From: Ditibartonella choladocola | GTDB lineage: Bacteria; Pseudomonadota; Alphaproteobacteria; Rhizobiales; Rhizobiaceae | Length of the DNA stretch: 64,000 bases | Direction of reading: 5' to 3' | NCBI RefSeq assembly: GCF_002007565.1 | Contig: NZ_CP015625.1 | Span: forward strand, 558,001 to 622,000 | In this document: piece by piece, positions 20,118 to 29,142 of the stretch | Layout of the letters: every line of letters starts with the position of its first letter | How positions within the stretch are numbered: the first letter of the stretch is position 1 | Program-made: the position numbers and the translations under genes | Notes under the pieces: model-generated | The model's input: the letters and a program-made list of their open reading frames with translations, nothing else | Database searches by the model: none | Told to the model about the DNA's origin: nothing

Positions 20118-20543
20118 CTATTTGCCTGACGTTTTTTTAAGCCGCGCATTGTTCAATGCGTCGATCAATTGGCGTGTATCGGTTTCATCATCTTGAGGAT
20201 TTTCAAAAACGACATTATCAAGCTCGACGCCAAAACCTTCAGGCGACATAATGAGCTGGAAATAGGCAGTTACGCCGTCATTCGAGAATTCCATATCGAG
20301 AGTAATCGTCGGCGGTGTATCCCAGTCCAGTTCAAAGCTCCCCCCATTTGCGAAACGCAGGGTGTGGGGATAAAAATGCAGTTCGGTCGCCGCGTCGATA
20401 ATATCACTGATATTGGCGAAATGCTCATCGTGTAGATAAGCAATGAAATCGGCCGGATCGACAAGTTTCAATTCCGGAATAATTCGCGCGACCTGTTTTG
20501 CAATCATCATCTCGCGCATTTCATGGACATCATCTTTTTTCAT
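20118..20543 (-). CDS. conserved-looking acidic protein, function unknown
   Basis: This is a soluble protein of 141 residues with a helical N-terminal half (MREMMIAKQVARIIPELKLVDPADFIAYLHDEHFANISDIIDAATEL). A beta-rich C-terminal half follows (FANGGSFELDWDTPPTITLDMEFSNDGVTAYFQLIM). Codon use is like its neighbours. It lies about 67 nt upstream of flhB on the same strand, so it could be the first gene of the flhB-fliG operon. I do not recognise the family and assign no function. The ATG has no clear SD; an ATG 24 nt downstream is possible. Confidence 0.65.
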   Translation of the reverse strand: MKKDDVHEMREMMIAKQVARIIPELKLVDPADFIAYLHDEHFANISDIIDAATELHFYPHTLRFANGGSFELDWDTPPTITLDMEFSNDGVTAYFQLIMSPEGFGVELDNVVFENPQDDETDTRQLIDALNNARLKKTSGK

Positions 20544-20610
20544 TTTATTTCATAACAGTTTTAGTAGAAGATTAGGGGTTAAGTATTTTTGTCAGTGTAT
20601 TTTAGTTTTG

Positions 20611-21681
20611 TCAGTGTAATTTTTGACTGTTAATATAGCGGATCAATTCCGCTACAGCTTGATAGAATTCTTGGGGTATAACCTGGTCGACTTCTACCTG
20701 TTTATAAAGTGCACGTGCAAGCGGTATATTTTCTATAACAGGAACGTCGTTCTCGACAGCAATTTCTCTGATGCGAAGAGCCAGAATATCCTGCCCTTTG
20801 GCGACAACCACAGGAGCATAATCGGTAGGCGGTTTATAACGCAACGCAACAGAAAAGTGGGTAGGGTTGGCAACAACGACCGTGGCTTTCGGAACGTTGG
20901 CCATCATCTGGCGACGGATACGGTCACGGGCAAGTGAACGCATACGCGCTTTGACCATCGGATTACCTTCGATTTCCTTTTGCTCGTCCTTGAGTTCCTG
21001 TTTTGTCATGCGTAACTGCCGACGCCAACTGAAACGTGACCACGCAAAGTCAAAAGCGGCAATTGCGACAACGGCAACCGAAAATGAAATGAGAAGCTGG
21101 GCAACTTCCGAACGTATATATTCCGGCAATGCCGATGCAACCGTTCCCAATGCGTCGGTAAAAACTGTATTGCCTTTGAAAAAGGAAAGATAAACAATCA
21201 GACTGACACCAATCAGCTTGGCTAGCGATTTTAAAAATTCAACGAAGCCGCTTTTGCCGAAAATGCGGCTGAAACCGGCAGCCGGTGAAATGCGGGAAAA
21301 TTGCGGACGTATTCTTTCCCCTACAACACGCGGAACATTTTGAATCATAGAGGCGGCAATGCCGATGAGTGGAATAATAACCAGAATAGGAAGCAAAGCC
21401 AGCCCCACATGACCACCGACCAGCAGCAAAAGATGTTTCACATCCTCTGCTCCATTCAATCGCCAGCTTTCGGGTCGCTCGATCCATTGCACAAGGAAAT
21501 TGGAAAGCTTCGACATTGCAGGAAAAGCGATGAATATAGCAATCATGCTATAACCGACAAGACCTGCAAAGGTTGGCAATTCCCGCGAAAACGGAAGGTT
21601 ACCTTTTTCTTCCGCTTTGCTTATTTTGTGTTCGGTCGGCTCTTCGGTCTGGCTATCCTTATCCGGTTTGTCTTCAGCCAT
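20611..21681 (-). CDS. flhB: flagellar export switch protein FlhB
   Basis: FlhB switches export specificity from rod/hook to filament substrates. The 356-residue protein has four membrane segments and a cytoplasmic C-terminal domain with the self-cleaving NPTH motif (VVVANPTHFSVALRY, Asn272-Pro273). N-terminal TEEPTEHKISKAEEKGNLPFSREL is the usual family start. It follows fliG by about 6 nt and is the last gene of the minus-strand motor block. The length is normal, and the cleavage site that responds to FliK is intact. Confidence 0.97.
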   Translation of the reverse strand: MAEDKPDKDSQTEEPTEHKISKAEEKGNLPFSRELPTFAGLVGYSMIAIFIAFPAMSKLSNFLVQWIERPESWRLNGAEDVKHLLLLVGGHVGLALLPILVIIPLIGIAASMIQNVPRVVGERIRPQFSRISPAAGFSRIFGKSGFVEFLKSLAKLIGVSLIVYLSFFKGNTVFTDALGTVASALPEYIRSEVAQLLISFSVAVVAIAAFDFAWSRFSWRRQLRMTKQELKDEQKEIEGNPMVKARMRSLARDRIRRQMMANVPKATVVVANPTHFSVALRYKPPTDYAPVVVAKGQDILALRIREIAVENDVPVIENIPLARALYKQVEVDQVIPQEFYQAVAELIRYINSQKLH

Positions 21682-21687
21682 TTGTTA

Positions 21688-22845
21688 TCATTCTTCAGGT
21701 TTTTCTGCTTCTTTGGTGTCGCCTTCAGGTGCTTTTTGGTCACCATCGGGTGCGCCACCTGCGGCTCCATTTGCAGTTTCGTCTGCTGCCAGACTTATTT
21801 TTCCTTCACTTGAAAGTTTGATCGCCTGTTGTGCGATTGTTCTGCGGGCATTGGTAATATCGGCTTGCGTTATCATGTCATTCGGCGATTTCAACTCGGC
21901 TTCAACCATGCGGCGACTGCGTTGCGACAAGGAACCGAGAATAGTTTCGGTTGTCTCTTTGTCGGCGTTCCGCAAAGCAGTGATAATGACATCTGAAGGT
22001 ATATCGTCGAAAAGCAACAGACGGGCTCTTGCCGACAAACGCGGAATGTCCTCGAAAACAAAAAGCTTCGATTTGATTTTTTCAAGATCTTCAGGATCAA
22101 GGCCGTCAAGGCTTGCAAGCATTTCATCAATTTCGCTTTTATCGAGCTGGTTGAGAATGTTTGCAATTTCACCATAATGCGATTGGTCGGCGGTTTCGTT
22201 CTTTTGCATCAGTTCGGGGCGTAAAGCCTTATCCAACAATTCGTCAACAATCGGCATGACCGAGCGTAAATGCAGTGTGCGGAAGATAATATCGCCGCGT
22301 TCGGCCATTGTCTGGAGGAGGAGCAGCTTTGCCGCGAGATCGGAAGGAAGTTTTGATACGATATAAGCAATAACTTGCGGATGTTCCTGTGAGAGATGAT
22401 CCTGCAATTCTTCAGCCGACATTTTGCCCATGATTTCCCATAGGCTTTCCTCCGGAATAGCCGGTGTTGCATTCGGATCAAGTATTTTTGCCGCTTCATC
22501 TTCCGGCAAAGTTTCCTGAACAAGATTATCAAAACGTTCACCGGCTTGCGAAAAAGATACGCCTTCTGCGAAAGCATCCTCGAACTGGTGTACCAGAATG
22601 TCAAAATCGGCAAGGCTGATGTTGGGTAATGTATGGGCTTGACCACTCAACCGGCGTAAATCATCAGGTGAAAAATGCTTGAGTATTTTTGCAGCCGCCG
22701 GTTTTCCCATAGCAACAAGCAACGCGGCAACTTTTTGTTGCCCCGTCAGGCTGTCAATCACAGAGGATGAAGTTTTTCGCGGGCCGGTTGCAGAAACAAC
22801 AGGCTCTTCATTTCCGGATATTTTTTCCTGTTCTGTTGACGCCAT
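21688..22845 (-). CDS. fliG: flagellar motor switch protein FliG
   Basis: FliG is the rotor protein that transmits stator torque. It is 385 residues: an N-terminal FliF-binding domain (LTGQQKVAALLVAMGKPAAAKILKHFSPDDLRRL), a middle domain (EESLWEIMGKMSAEELQDHLSQEHPQVIAYIVSKL with the EHPQ motif) and a C-terminal torque domain (DIPRLSARARLLLFDDIPSDVIITALRNAD). Charged torque-helix residues are present. An acidic, Pro/Gly-rich tail of about 40 residues (from about 345) is an extension compared with enteric FliG. Confidence 0.96.
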   Translation of the reverse strand: MASTEQEKISGNEEPVVSATGPRKTSSSVIDSLTGQQKVAALLVAMGKPAAAKILKHFSPDDLRRLSGQAHTLPNISLADFDILVHQFEDAFAEGVSFSQAGERFDNLVQETLPEDEAAKILDPNATPAIPEESLWEIMGKMSAEELQDHLSQEHPQVIAYIVSKLPSDLAAKLLLLQTMAERGDIIFRTLHLRSVMPIVDELLDKALRPELMQKNETADQSHYGEIANILNQLDKSEIDEMLASLDGLDPEDLEKIKSKLFVFEDIPRLSARARLLLFDDIPSDVIITALRNADKETTETILGSLSQRSRRMVEAELKSPNDMITQADITNARRTIAQQAIKLSSEGKISLAADETANGAAGGAPDGDQKAPEGDTKEAEKPEE

Positions 22846-22872
22846 AGCTGTCTTTCAAAGCATTCAAATAGA

Positions 22873-23394
22873 TTATTTGCCGATAATTTCCGTCAAGCTC
22901 ACCCCGAAACGGGATGAATCATCTTCCATCACGATAACTTCACCACGAGCAATGACACGACCGTTGACAACAATGTCAACCGGATCACCAATTTGTTTAT
23001 CAAGCGTAATAACCGCGCCGCGTCCGAGATTCATCAAAGTTGCAACAGGCATTGTTGTGCCACCGAGGACGACTTGTACCTCGACAGGAATGCTCATAAT
23101 CAGATCGGCATTGCCTGCCGGCTCGCTCTGCTGTGCCTGGGTATTGTGCTGCGTGGCCCCCGACGCTCCGAAACCGCCGCCCGCACCAAAATTCGAGCCG
23201 GCAGGTTTTTGCGGGTTCGCGCCAAAGCCGCCGGCGGTTCCTGTATGTGCCCCTGCAAATGGAGCTGCCCCGCCAGTCGGGGCATTGGGTTTGAAGCCTC
23301 CCCCCGGCATAGCTGTTCCTGCCGGACGTGGCGGCATTGTCGGCTTGGCACCCATTGGTGGTGGAGTCGTTGTCGGTTTTGTATCGTCTGCCAT
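22873..23394 (-). CDS. fliN: flagellar motor switch protein FliN
   Basis: FliN forms the bottom of the C-ring. The C-terminal SpoA domain (about 97-173: IPVEVQVVLGGTTMPVATLMNLGRGAVITLDKQIGDPVDIVVNGRVIARGEVIVMEDDSSRFGVSLTEII) is complete. The first 95 residues are a Pro/Gly/Ala-rich low-complexity extension with repeated PTMPP, GGF and GAG motifs, likely disordered. It lies between fliG and the coiled-coil membrane protein. Confidence 0.95.
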   Translation of the reverse strand: MADDTKPTTTPPPMGAKPTMPPRPAGTAMPGGGFKPNAPTGGAAPFAGAHTGTAGGFGANPQKPAGSNFGAGGGFGASGATQHNTQAQQSEPAGNADLIMSIPVEVQVVLGGTTMPVATLMNLGRGAVITLDKQIGDPVDIVVNGRVIARGEVIVMEDDSSRFGVSLTEIIGK

Positions 23395-23431
23395 AGTCTC
23401 ACCGTTTCATTACAGCTATTGCCGGTTCTGA

Positions 23432-23902
23432 TTAAAATTGTACTCTGTTGTCAAGATCTGCTTTATGTACCCTGCGCTGAACAAAAACCGGCAATCCGTT
23501 ATTCTGCATTGTCTGCGGCGTTGCAGAACGGGTAGGGGCGGAATTTGCTGTCGGGCCATGCGCCTGTGCCGTCAATATACCGCGCAGACGATTAAAATCT
23601 CCTTGCAACTGGTTGCGTATGGTTTCCATATGGGCGACAGAACGGTCAACTTCCCTGCGAATGCGTGACGATTCGGTAATACGCGCATCAAGCTTTTTAT
23701 TCTCATCCCGAAAATCCTGATGTTCTTCACGCAATGCTTTGACTGCGCGATCGAGACTTGATGTTGCAGCATGAACCTGTTCGGCCAATTGCCGTCCCAG
23801 ACGGATTGTACTGGCCAGTTTGCGCGCGGTAATGACAAACACACCAACGGATGTCATTGCAAGAACGGCGCCAATAATATTAACTATGAACCAGTTCATC
23901 AT
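23432..23902 (-). CDS. membrane-anchored coiled-coil protein between fliM and fliN
   Basis: This is one N-terminal membrane helix (MNWFIVNIIGAVLAMTSVGVFVI) followed by a coiled coil of about 85 residues (TARKLASTIRLGRQLAEQVHAATSSLDRAVKALREEHQDFRDENKKLDARI...) and a short disordered tail. The layout resembles the alphaproteobacterial DUF6468 proteins found beside fliM, but I hold this loosely. The frame opens at 23923, yet the SD (GAGGAA inside the fliM tail) points to the ATG-ATG at 23902/23899, overlapping fliM by about 20 nt. A structural role at the C-ring or membrane is inference. Confidence 0.7.
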   Translation of the reverse strand: MMNWFIVNIIGAVLAMTSVGVFVITARKLASTIRLGRQLAEQVHAATSSLDRAVKALREEHQDFRDENKKLDARITESSRIRREVDRSVAHMETIRNQLQGDFNRLRGILTAQAHGPTANSAPTRSATPQTMQNNGLPVFVQRRVHKADLDNRVQF

Positions 23903-24902
23903 ACATTTCCTCTTCTTCATCAATCGGGTCGGTAACCCGTACAGAAAAATTTGACCCCACTTTGCCCAGAGAACATTTGTAAAGGGGTTTGTCTCCGCTG
24001 CGCATTCTTACCTGCTTGACTGCATTGGCAGGAAGCGGAAGGACTTGCCCGACTTCTATATGCATCAATTCATTCAACGTCATAGACCCTTGAATGATGT
24101 AAGCTTCAATGCCGACATGGGCGCGGCTGACTTCCTGACGCAAGCGTTTCGCCCATAACGGGTCTGTCCGCGTCGAAGGCGCCCTCAATATTCTGGTGAC
24201 TGCTTCCTGTATCGGACGATGGCAGCTTCTGGGCATAAGCAGATTGAGTGTTGTTTCAACTTCACCCGATTTCACCGATAACAGGCACGAGAACATCCGC
24301 AATTGTTCAAAGTCTTCAATATCGAACTCTTGTGCATTGGTCGTCTCTTTGAAATTGAAGAGTGTACCATCACCATTTCCGAAAACATCATCCATTGCTG
24401 CGGATAAGGCTTGCGCCAATGTTTCGCCTGTTTTTGTCTCGACAGGACTGAAAGGCCGCCCATTGCGGTTAAGAATCGCCGGTTCGGGTGCTCCGAAGAA
24501 AGCATCCGTTACAACGCTTACCAGATTTGCATCCAGAACAAACAACACGTCACCACCCCAACGGTCGGCTTCGAACCTGACAACCAGCGTATCTCCGGTT
24601 ATAATTTTCGGGAGTGCGTCGGCTTTCAAAGTGTCGAGCGATTTAACTTCTATAGTGAAAGTAGCAGACGTATATTGCGCCAACCTTGCGCATAAATTTG
24701 TTGCCGCATCTCCGAACACATGCTGGAAAGACTGGAGATCGTCACCGGATATTCCGGCGGCACGCAAAATATGCTCGGCCAGAACATCTTTCTTTTTTTC
24801 TTCTACCGATTCTGATGGCGCAGCGCTATTTTCTGCCTCAGGCGCGGCCTGGCTTTTTGCTCCGGCAGTTTGCGTTGTTTTATCAGTGGTTGCTTCCGAC
24901 AT
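23880..24902 (-). CDS. fliM: flagellar motor switch protein FliM
   Basis: FliM is the C-ring protein between FliG and FliN. It is 340 residues, with a Thr/Ala/Glu-rich N-terminus of about 38 residues, a CheC-like middle domain and a C-terminal SpoA domain (GQVLPLPANAVKQVRMRSGDKPLYKCSLGKVGSNFSVRVTDPI). The N-terminal CheY-binding motif seen in chemotactic bacteria (LSQxEIDALL) is not present, in keeping with no che genes in this locus. The start is 3 nt after motA. Confidence 0.92.
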   Translation of the reverse strand: MSEATTDKTTQTAGAKSQAAPEAENSAAPSESVEEKKKDVLAEHILRAAGISGDDLQSFQHVFGDAATNLCARLAQYTSATFTIEVKSLDTLKADALPKIITGDTLVVRFEADRWGGDVLFVLDANLVSVVTDAFFGAPEPAILNRNGRPFSPVETKTGETLAQALSAAMDDVFGNGDGTLFNFKETTNAQEFDIEDFEQLRMFSCLLSVKSGEVETTLNLLMPRSCHRPIQEAVTRILRAPSTRTDPLWAKRLRQEVSRAHVGIEAYIIQGSMTLNELMHIEVGQVLPLPANAVKQVRMRSGDKPLYKCSLGKVGSNFSVRVTDPIDEEEEMYDELVHS

Positions 24903-24905
24903 ATT

Positions 24906-25781
24906 TTATGCAGCCTCTTTTGTTGCCGGTTGACCGGAGATCGCTTCTTGTTCAACCACATCTATTGTCGGACGATCTTTTGCCGAAATTGTTTTTCGCC
25001 CGTATTCCAAAGCAATTTGTGGCATTGCACCATTCATATAAGCCAGCAAAGTCTGCTTGATTACCGTGTAAATTCGGGTTTTCTTGCCGCGAACAAGTTT
25101 GATTTTAGAGGCTATCGGAGCAAATACGGCATAAGCAAAGAAAATACCACCGAATGTACCGACCAAAGCCGCCCCGATATAATGGCCTAAAACTTCCGGA
25201 GATTCGTTAAGGTGTCCCATTGCTTTGACCACACCGAGAACGGCGGCAACAATACCTAGTGCAGGCAGCGCATCGGCAACTGTTTGCAAAGACGAAGCCG
25301 ACTTTAATGCATCTTGTGAAATCGTGTGGATTTCCTCGTCCATCAGTGCTTCGATTTCAAAAGGCCGTGCATTGCCGACAAGAATAAGGCGGCAATAATC
25401 GCAAATAAAATTGGTGATCGAGTCATCTTTCAATATTGTCGGATATTGCTGGAATATCGACGATTCCTTGGGATTGTCGAAGTGGCCTTCAACTTCCGAA
25501 CGTGACTTGGAACGCATTTCGCGCATCAATGCATAGAGAAGGCCGAGTAATGAAAGATAGTCCTTTTGTTTCGGGACAGCTTCTTTCATTGCTTCCAATG
25601 TGGCTTTGATCGTATCTTTGATGACCGAGAATGGATTGGCAATGATAAACGTGCCAAATGCGGCGCCCAAGATAATGACAAATTCCCAAGGCTGCATAAG
25701 AACAGATACATGCCCCCCCATTGCCATGAAGCTTCCGAGGATACAGCCAAGTGCAATTGCTAGTCCTAGAATAACACCCAA
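24906..25781 (-). CDS. motA: flagellar stator protein MotA
   Basis: MotA forms the proton-driven stator with MotB. The 291-residue protein has four membrane segments (the first [23 protein letters not shown]) and a cytoplasmic loop with the MotA signature ([20 protein letters not shown]...[27 protein letters not shown]). Length and C-terminal tail are as in rhizobial MotA. MotB, MotC and MotE are encoded elsewhere in the locus. It heads the minus-strand motA-fliM-(x)-fliN-fliG-flhB operon. Confidence 0.96.
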   Translation of the reverse strand: MGVILGLAIALGCILGSFMAMGGHVSVLMQPWEFVIILGAAFGTFIIANPFSVIKDTIKATLEAMKEAVPKQKDYLSLLGLLYALMREMRSKSRSEVEGHFDNPKESSIFQQYPTILKDDSITNFICDYCRLILVGNARPFEIEALMDEEIHTISQDALKSASSLQTVADALPALGIVAAVLGVVKAMGHLNESPEVLGHYIGAALVGTFGGIFFAYAVFAPIASKIKLVRGKKTRIYTVIKQTLLAYMNGAMPQIALEYGRKTISAKDRPTIDVVEQEAISGQPATKEAA

Positions 25782-26069
25782 CGCAAACGCTCCTATCTTT
25801 TAAGTCAACGAATGTATAGAATAGCTGCCTTGTGTGAAGCTTGCCATAATAAAATCTATCATTCAGCCCCGATATTATCGCATGATTCTTGCCAGAACGC
25901 TAAAAAACAGCCATTTCTAATATTATATTATAATAATAAAGACTGTTATGGTATAATCATTAACAGAGATAGTAGTGATAACAAACTGTCAGTTTTGTTT
26001 GTAACGGCGAGTTCAGCTTCGGGCAAGTTTCATCCGTTACACAAGAAATTACTGAGGAAAGGTAATCCT
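25782..26069. promoter_or_regulatory. divergent promoter region between motA and the DUF1217 gene
   Basis: This 288-nt AT-rich spacer must hold promoters for the motA operon (minus) and the flgF-fliI block (plus). The plus-strand frame is open through much of it, but the SD near 26053-26062 places the gene start after it. No specific operator is recognised. Confidence 0.4.
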
Positions 26070-26870
26070 ATGATTGGCACTTACGTCAGCTATAGAAGTA
26101 CGATAGATAATATGTCAAAGACGCTTGACAGGGTTATGAATGAACCTGCGGTCAAACGGGAAACAGACTATTATACTCAGAACATCAAAAGTGTGAACGA
26201 TGTTGATGATTTCTTTCGCGATCAACGGCTGTACAACTATGCGATGAAGGCTTACGGCCTTGAAGATATGATCTATGCCAAGGGCATGATGCGCAAGGTT
26301 TTAACCGATCCCGATTATGCGACTAGGCTTACAGACAAGCGCTATCAACAATTCGCTGCTGCGTTCAACTTCAACAAATACGGTGATAAGGCTACTTCCC
26401 AGGACAGTGCAACAAAAGCTACAGTCAATAAATACATGCAGCAGACGTTGGAAGTCGAATTAGGTAACCAGAATGAAGGTGCGCGTCTTGCACTTTATTT
26501 TACGCGTACGATTGGCAGCATGGCAAAAAATGGCAGCTTGTCAGAAGATGGATGGGCTTATCAGATCATTGCGGATAAAGCACTTGCAGAGGTTGTTTAC
26601 ACAGCTCTTGATATTCCCGACAGCGTAAGGGGTTCCGATGTCGAAGCGCAGAAACGTCTTCTTGAACAGAAGATGAACTTTGATGATCTGGCTGACGGGA
26701 CAAAATTGGAAAAATTCATCGGCCGGTTTTCTGCCATGTATGATGCCAAGAACCAGCCGCAGGTCAGTCCTGCATTAACACTTCTGCAAAGCACAGGATC
26801 AGGTGGCTCATTCGGATTTTCGAATGCGTCGATGATTGCAATGCAGTCGCTCAAACCGGGCGGCAATTGA
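26070..26870 (+). CDS. DUF1217 flagellar-cluster protein
   Basis: This 266-residue protein contains a DUF1217-type domain: repeated pattern DDFFRDQRLYNYAMKAYGLEDMIYAKGMMRKVLTDPDYATRLTDKRYQQFAAAFNF. A second half follows with LEVELGNQNEGARLALYFTRTI and a C-terminal FSAMYDAKNQ. DUF1217 proteins occur in alphaproteobacterial flagellar loci and may be secreted or structural, but their role is not settled. The ATG at 26070 has a strong SD (GAGGAAAGG). It precedes flgF. Confidence 0.82.
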   Translation: MIGTYVSYRSTIDNMSKTLDRVMNEPAVKRETDYYTQNIKSVNDVDDFFRDQRLYNYAMKAYGLEDMIYAKGMMRKVLTDPDYATRLTDKRYQQFAAAFNFNKYGDKATSQDSATKATVNKYMQQTLEVELGNQNEGARLALYFTRTIGSMAKNGSLSEDGWAYQIIADKALAEVVYTALDIPDSVRGSDVEAQKRLLEQKMNFDDLADGTKLEKFIGRFSAMYDAKNQPQVSPALTLLQSTGSGGSFGFSNASMIAMQSLKPGGN

Positions 26871-26956
26871 TCTTATAGCTTTTGCTTTGATCTTTTGTCC
26901 GCTCTATTGGAAGCCAGACGGCTTGAAACTGTCTGGGCAAGAAAGGACAAAGATTG

Positions 26957-27694
26957 ATGCAAAATCCGGTCTATGTCGGTGTTTCCGGGCAAATCAGTTT
27001 AGAAAAGCGCATGGAAACCATTGCGCGGAATATGGCTAATGTGAACACACCGGGGTTTCGCTCGGAAGAGATGAAGTTTGAATCTCTTGTTTCTCCCGTT
27101 GCCCGTGACAATAATCAGAATGTCAATTTCAGTAGCGCCGGCAAATCTTATATTTCAACCAATCGTGGTCCGGTTACACAGACGGGTAACCCTCTGGATG
27201 TTGCCGTTAACGGAGATTCCTATTTTTCGCTACAAACGCCTAACGGTCAGGTTTATACGCGCGACGGGCGTATGATTATGACACCGGAAGGCGGGCTTGT
27301 TTCGGTTCAAGGTTATCCTTTTCTGGATAATGGCGGTGCACCGATACAGATTGATCCTGCTAACGGCGCTCCGCGAATTTCGGCCGATGGTGCAATTTAC
27401 CAAAACAACCTGCAGGTTGCTGCAATCGGCCTTTATCAATTCCAGCCTGATAGCAAGTTGAGTTACGGCCCGAATGCTTCGGTCGTGCCTGATAAAGCCC
27501 CCATACCCATGCAGGGAGACGCTGCAAACGGCGTCGTACAAGGCTTTCTGGAAAATTCCAATGTGAATGGCGTTGTTGAAATGACGCGTCTTATCGAAGT
27601 TTCGAGAGCTTTTGAACGGGTCGAAGCAATGATGCGTCAACAAGAAGAAAGAGGCACGCAGGCTATCCAGACTCTCGGCGGTAAAAGTCAGTAA
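26957..27694 (+). CDS. flgF: flagellar basal-body rod protein FlgF
   Basis: FlgF is a proximal rod subunit. It is 245 residues with the rod/hook N-terminal motif LEKRMETIARNMANVNTPGFRSEEMKF, a central FlgE/F/G-type domain (GNPLDVAVNGDSYFSLQTPNGQVYTRDG) and the C-terminal helix VEMTRLIEVSRAFERVEAMM. I use the ATG at 26957 rather than the in-frame TTG before it, because of the SD GAAAGGA. It is followed by fliI. Confidence 0.95.
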   Translation: MQNPVYVGVSGQISLEKRMETIARNMANVNTPGFRSEEMKFESLVSPVARDNNQNVNFSSAGKSYISTNRGPVTQTGNPLDVAVNGDSYFSLQTPNGQVYTRDGRMIMTPEGGLVSVQGYPFLDNGGAPIQIDPANGAPRISADGAIYQNNLQVAAIGLYQFQPDSKLSYGPNASVVPDKAPIPMQGDAANGVVQGFLENSNVNGVVEMTRLIEVSRAFERVEAMMRQQEERGTQAIQTLGGKSQ

Positions 27695-27738
27695 CGGATC
27701 AATCATCCGCAATCATATAAGATCGGGTTGAAAATTTT

Positions 27739-29118
27739 ATGGAAAACACTGGACAAAAAAGTGGGCAGTTAAGCATTTCCCCAAGCAATGCACTGTCTTT
27801 GCTTGTCGCATTTGCCGAACAGGAAAAACGTCAACGCTCGCCTCTGGTAAGTAAAGGTGGAATTGTGAGCGATGTATCACGTGTCGCCGTTGCCGCACGT
27901 GGCCTTTCCGATGATGTGTCACTTGGAGATAATGTCCTGATTGATTGCGGGCGTGATATGGCTCGCGGTGAAATCATTCGTGTCAATGAAGACCATGTGC
28001 TGATTAAACCTTTTGATGAAACTATTGTTCCGGCACTTAATGCCTCGGTATTTCCGAATGGCCCTCTCACTGTTTCACCTGATAAATCGTGGCGCGGACG
28101 TGTTGTTAATGCCTTGGGAGAAGCAATCGACGATCTGGGACCAATTGTAACCGGCGAAAAGAAGATGCCGGTTGAAACCCACGCAGTGCCTGCATTGAAG
28201 AGAGCACGTGTCGGTAAAGGATTGCGCACGGGCGTCAAGGTGATCGATATTTTCACGCCCCTCTGTTTTGGCCAGCGTATCGGCATTTTTGCCGGTTCTG
28301 GTGTCGGTAAATCGACTTTATTGGCAATGATGACGCAGACAGATGATTTCGATACTGTTGTATTGGCCTTGACCGGCGAGCGTGGTCGTGAAGTGCGCGA
28401 TATGCTTGATGATACAATGAAGGGAAAATTATCCAAAGTTGTTACCGTCGTTGCAACGGGTGATGAAAGCCCCATGATGCGTCGTCTTGCTCCGGCAATG
28501 GCGACAACAATTGCAGAATATTTCTGTTCCTTGGGTGACAATGTATTGTTGATGGTTGACTCGATTACGCGTTACGCTTTGGCTGCTCGCGAGGTTGCGA
28601 TTGCAGCGGGCGAACCGCCGGTTTCTCGCGGATTTCCGCCAAGTGTGTTTAGTGATTTGCCACGTTTGTTGGAGCGTGCAGGACCGGGTCCCGAAGGAAA
28701 AGGGTCGATTACCGGAGTTTATGCGGTTCTGGTTGATGGCGATGACCATAACGACCCGATTGCCGATGCCATTCGTGGTATTCTGGATGGTCACATTGTG
28801 CTTGACAGAGCGATCGCTGCGCAAGGCCGTTATCCGGCCATTGATATTCCCGGTTCGATTTCACGTCTTGCTCCCCATAGCTGGACGGCCGAACAGAAAA
28901 AGCTCGTAAGAAGTTTGAAAGAAATGATCTCGCGTTATGAAGAGACGCGGGATCTGCGCGCCATGGGGGCTTATCATCCCGGATCGGATCCGGTTCTCGA
29001 TCAGGCTGTGGTTATGGTGCCGCGAATTTATGCGGCAATGAACCAGTCTCCCGATACGCCGGTTTCCCGTGACCCTTACGATGATCTTGCTAAAGCATTG
29101 AGAGCTCAAGCTGCCTAG
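27739..29118 (+). CDS. fliI: flagellum-specific ATPase FliI
   Basis: FliI is the hexameric export ATPase. The 459-residue protein has a Walker A (GIFAGSGVGKSTLL), a Walker B (NVLLMVDSITRYA) and the FliI/F1-beta core (LALTGERGREVRDML, EPPVSRGFPPSVFSDLPRLLERAG). All catalytic motifs are intact. It sits between flgF and the unrecognised 304-residue gene, as in rhizobial loci. FliH-like protein is encoded after fliF. Confidence 0.97.
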   Translation: MENTGQKSGQLSISPSNALSLLVAFAEQEKRQRSPLVSKGGIVSDVSRVAVAARGLSDDVSLGDNVLIDCGRDMARGEIIRVNEDHVLIKPFDETIVPALNASVFPNGPLTVSPDKSWRGRVVNALGEAIDDLGPIVTGEKKMPVETHAVPALKRARVGKGLRTGVKVIDIFTPLCFGQRIGIFAGSGVGKSTLLAMMTQTDDFDTVVLALTGERGREVRDMLDDTMKGKLSKVVTVVATGDESPMMRRLAPAMATTIAEYFCSLGDNVLLMVDSITRYALAAREVAIAAGEPPVSRGFPPSVFSDLPRLLERAGPGPEGKGSITGVYAVLVDGDDHNDPIADAIRGILDGHIVLDRAIAAQGRYPAIDIPGSISRLAPHSWTAEQKKLVRSLKEMISRYEETRDLRAMGAYHPGSDPVLDQAVVMVPRIYAAMNQSPDTPVSRDPYDDLAKALRAQAA

Positions 29119-29142
29119 GATAAGTGCAGGAGAATTCCAGTT

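Noticed and set aside
19936..20196. 86-residue plus-strand frame overlapping the 141-residue gene
   Set aside because: No SD, poor composition, and it overlaps the better-supported minus-strand frame; part of the gene-poor stretch.
22679..23431. 250-residue plus-strand frame opposite fliN/fliG
   Set aside because: Composition (Pro/Ala/Cys) is the mirror of the FliN Gly/Pro-rich region; FliN and FliG are certain on the other strand.
25812..26069. 86-codon extension of the DUF1217 protein
   Set aside because: Cys/Asn/Lys-rich low-quality sequence with no SD; a strong SD precedes ATG 26070.
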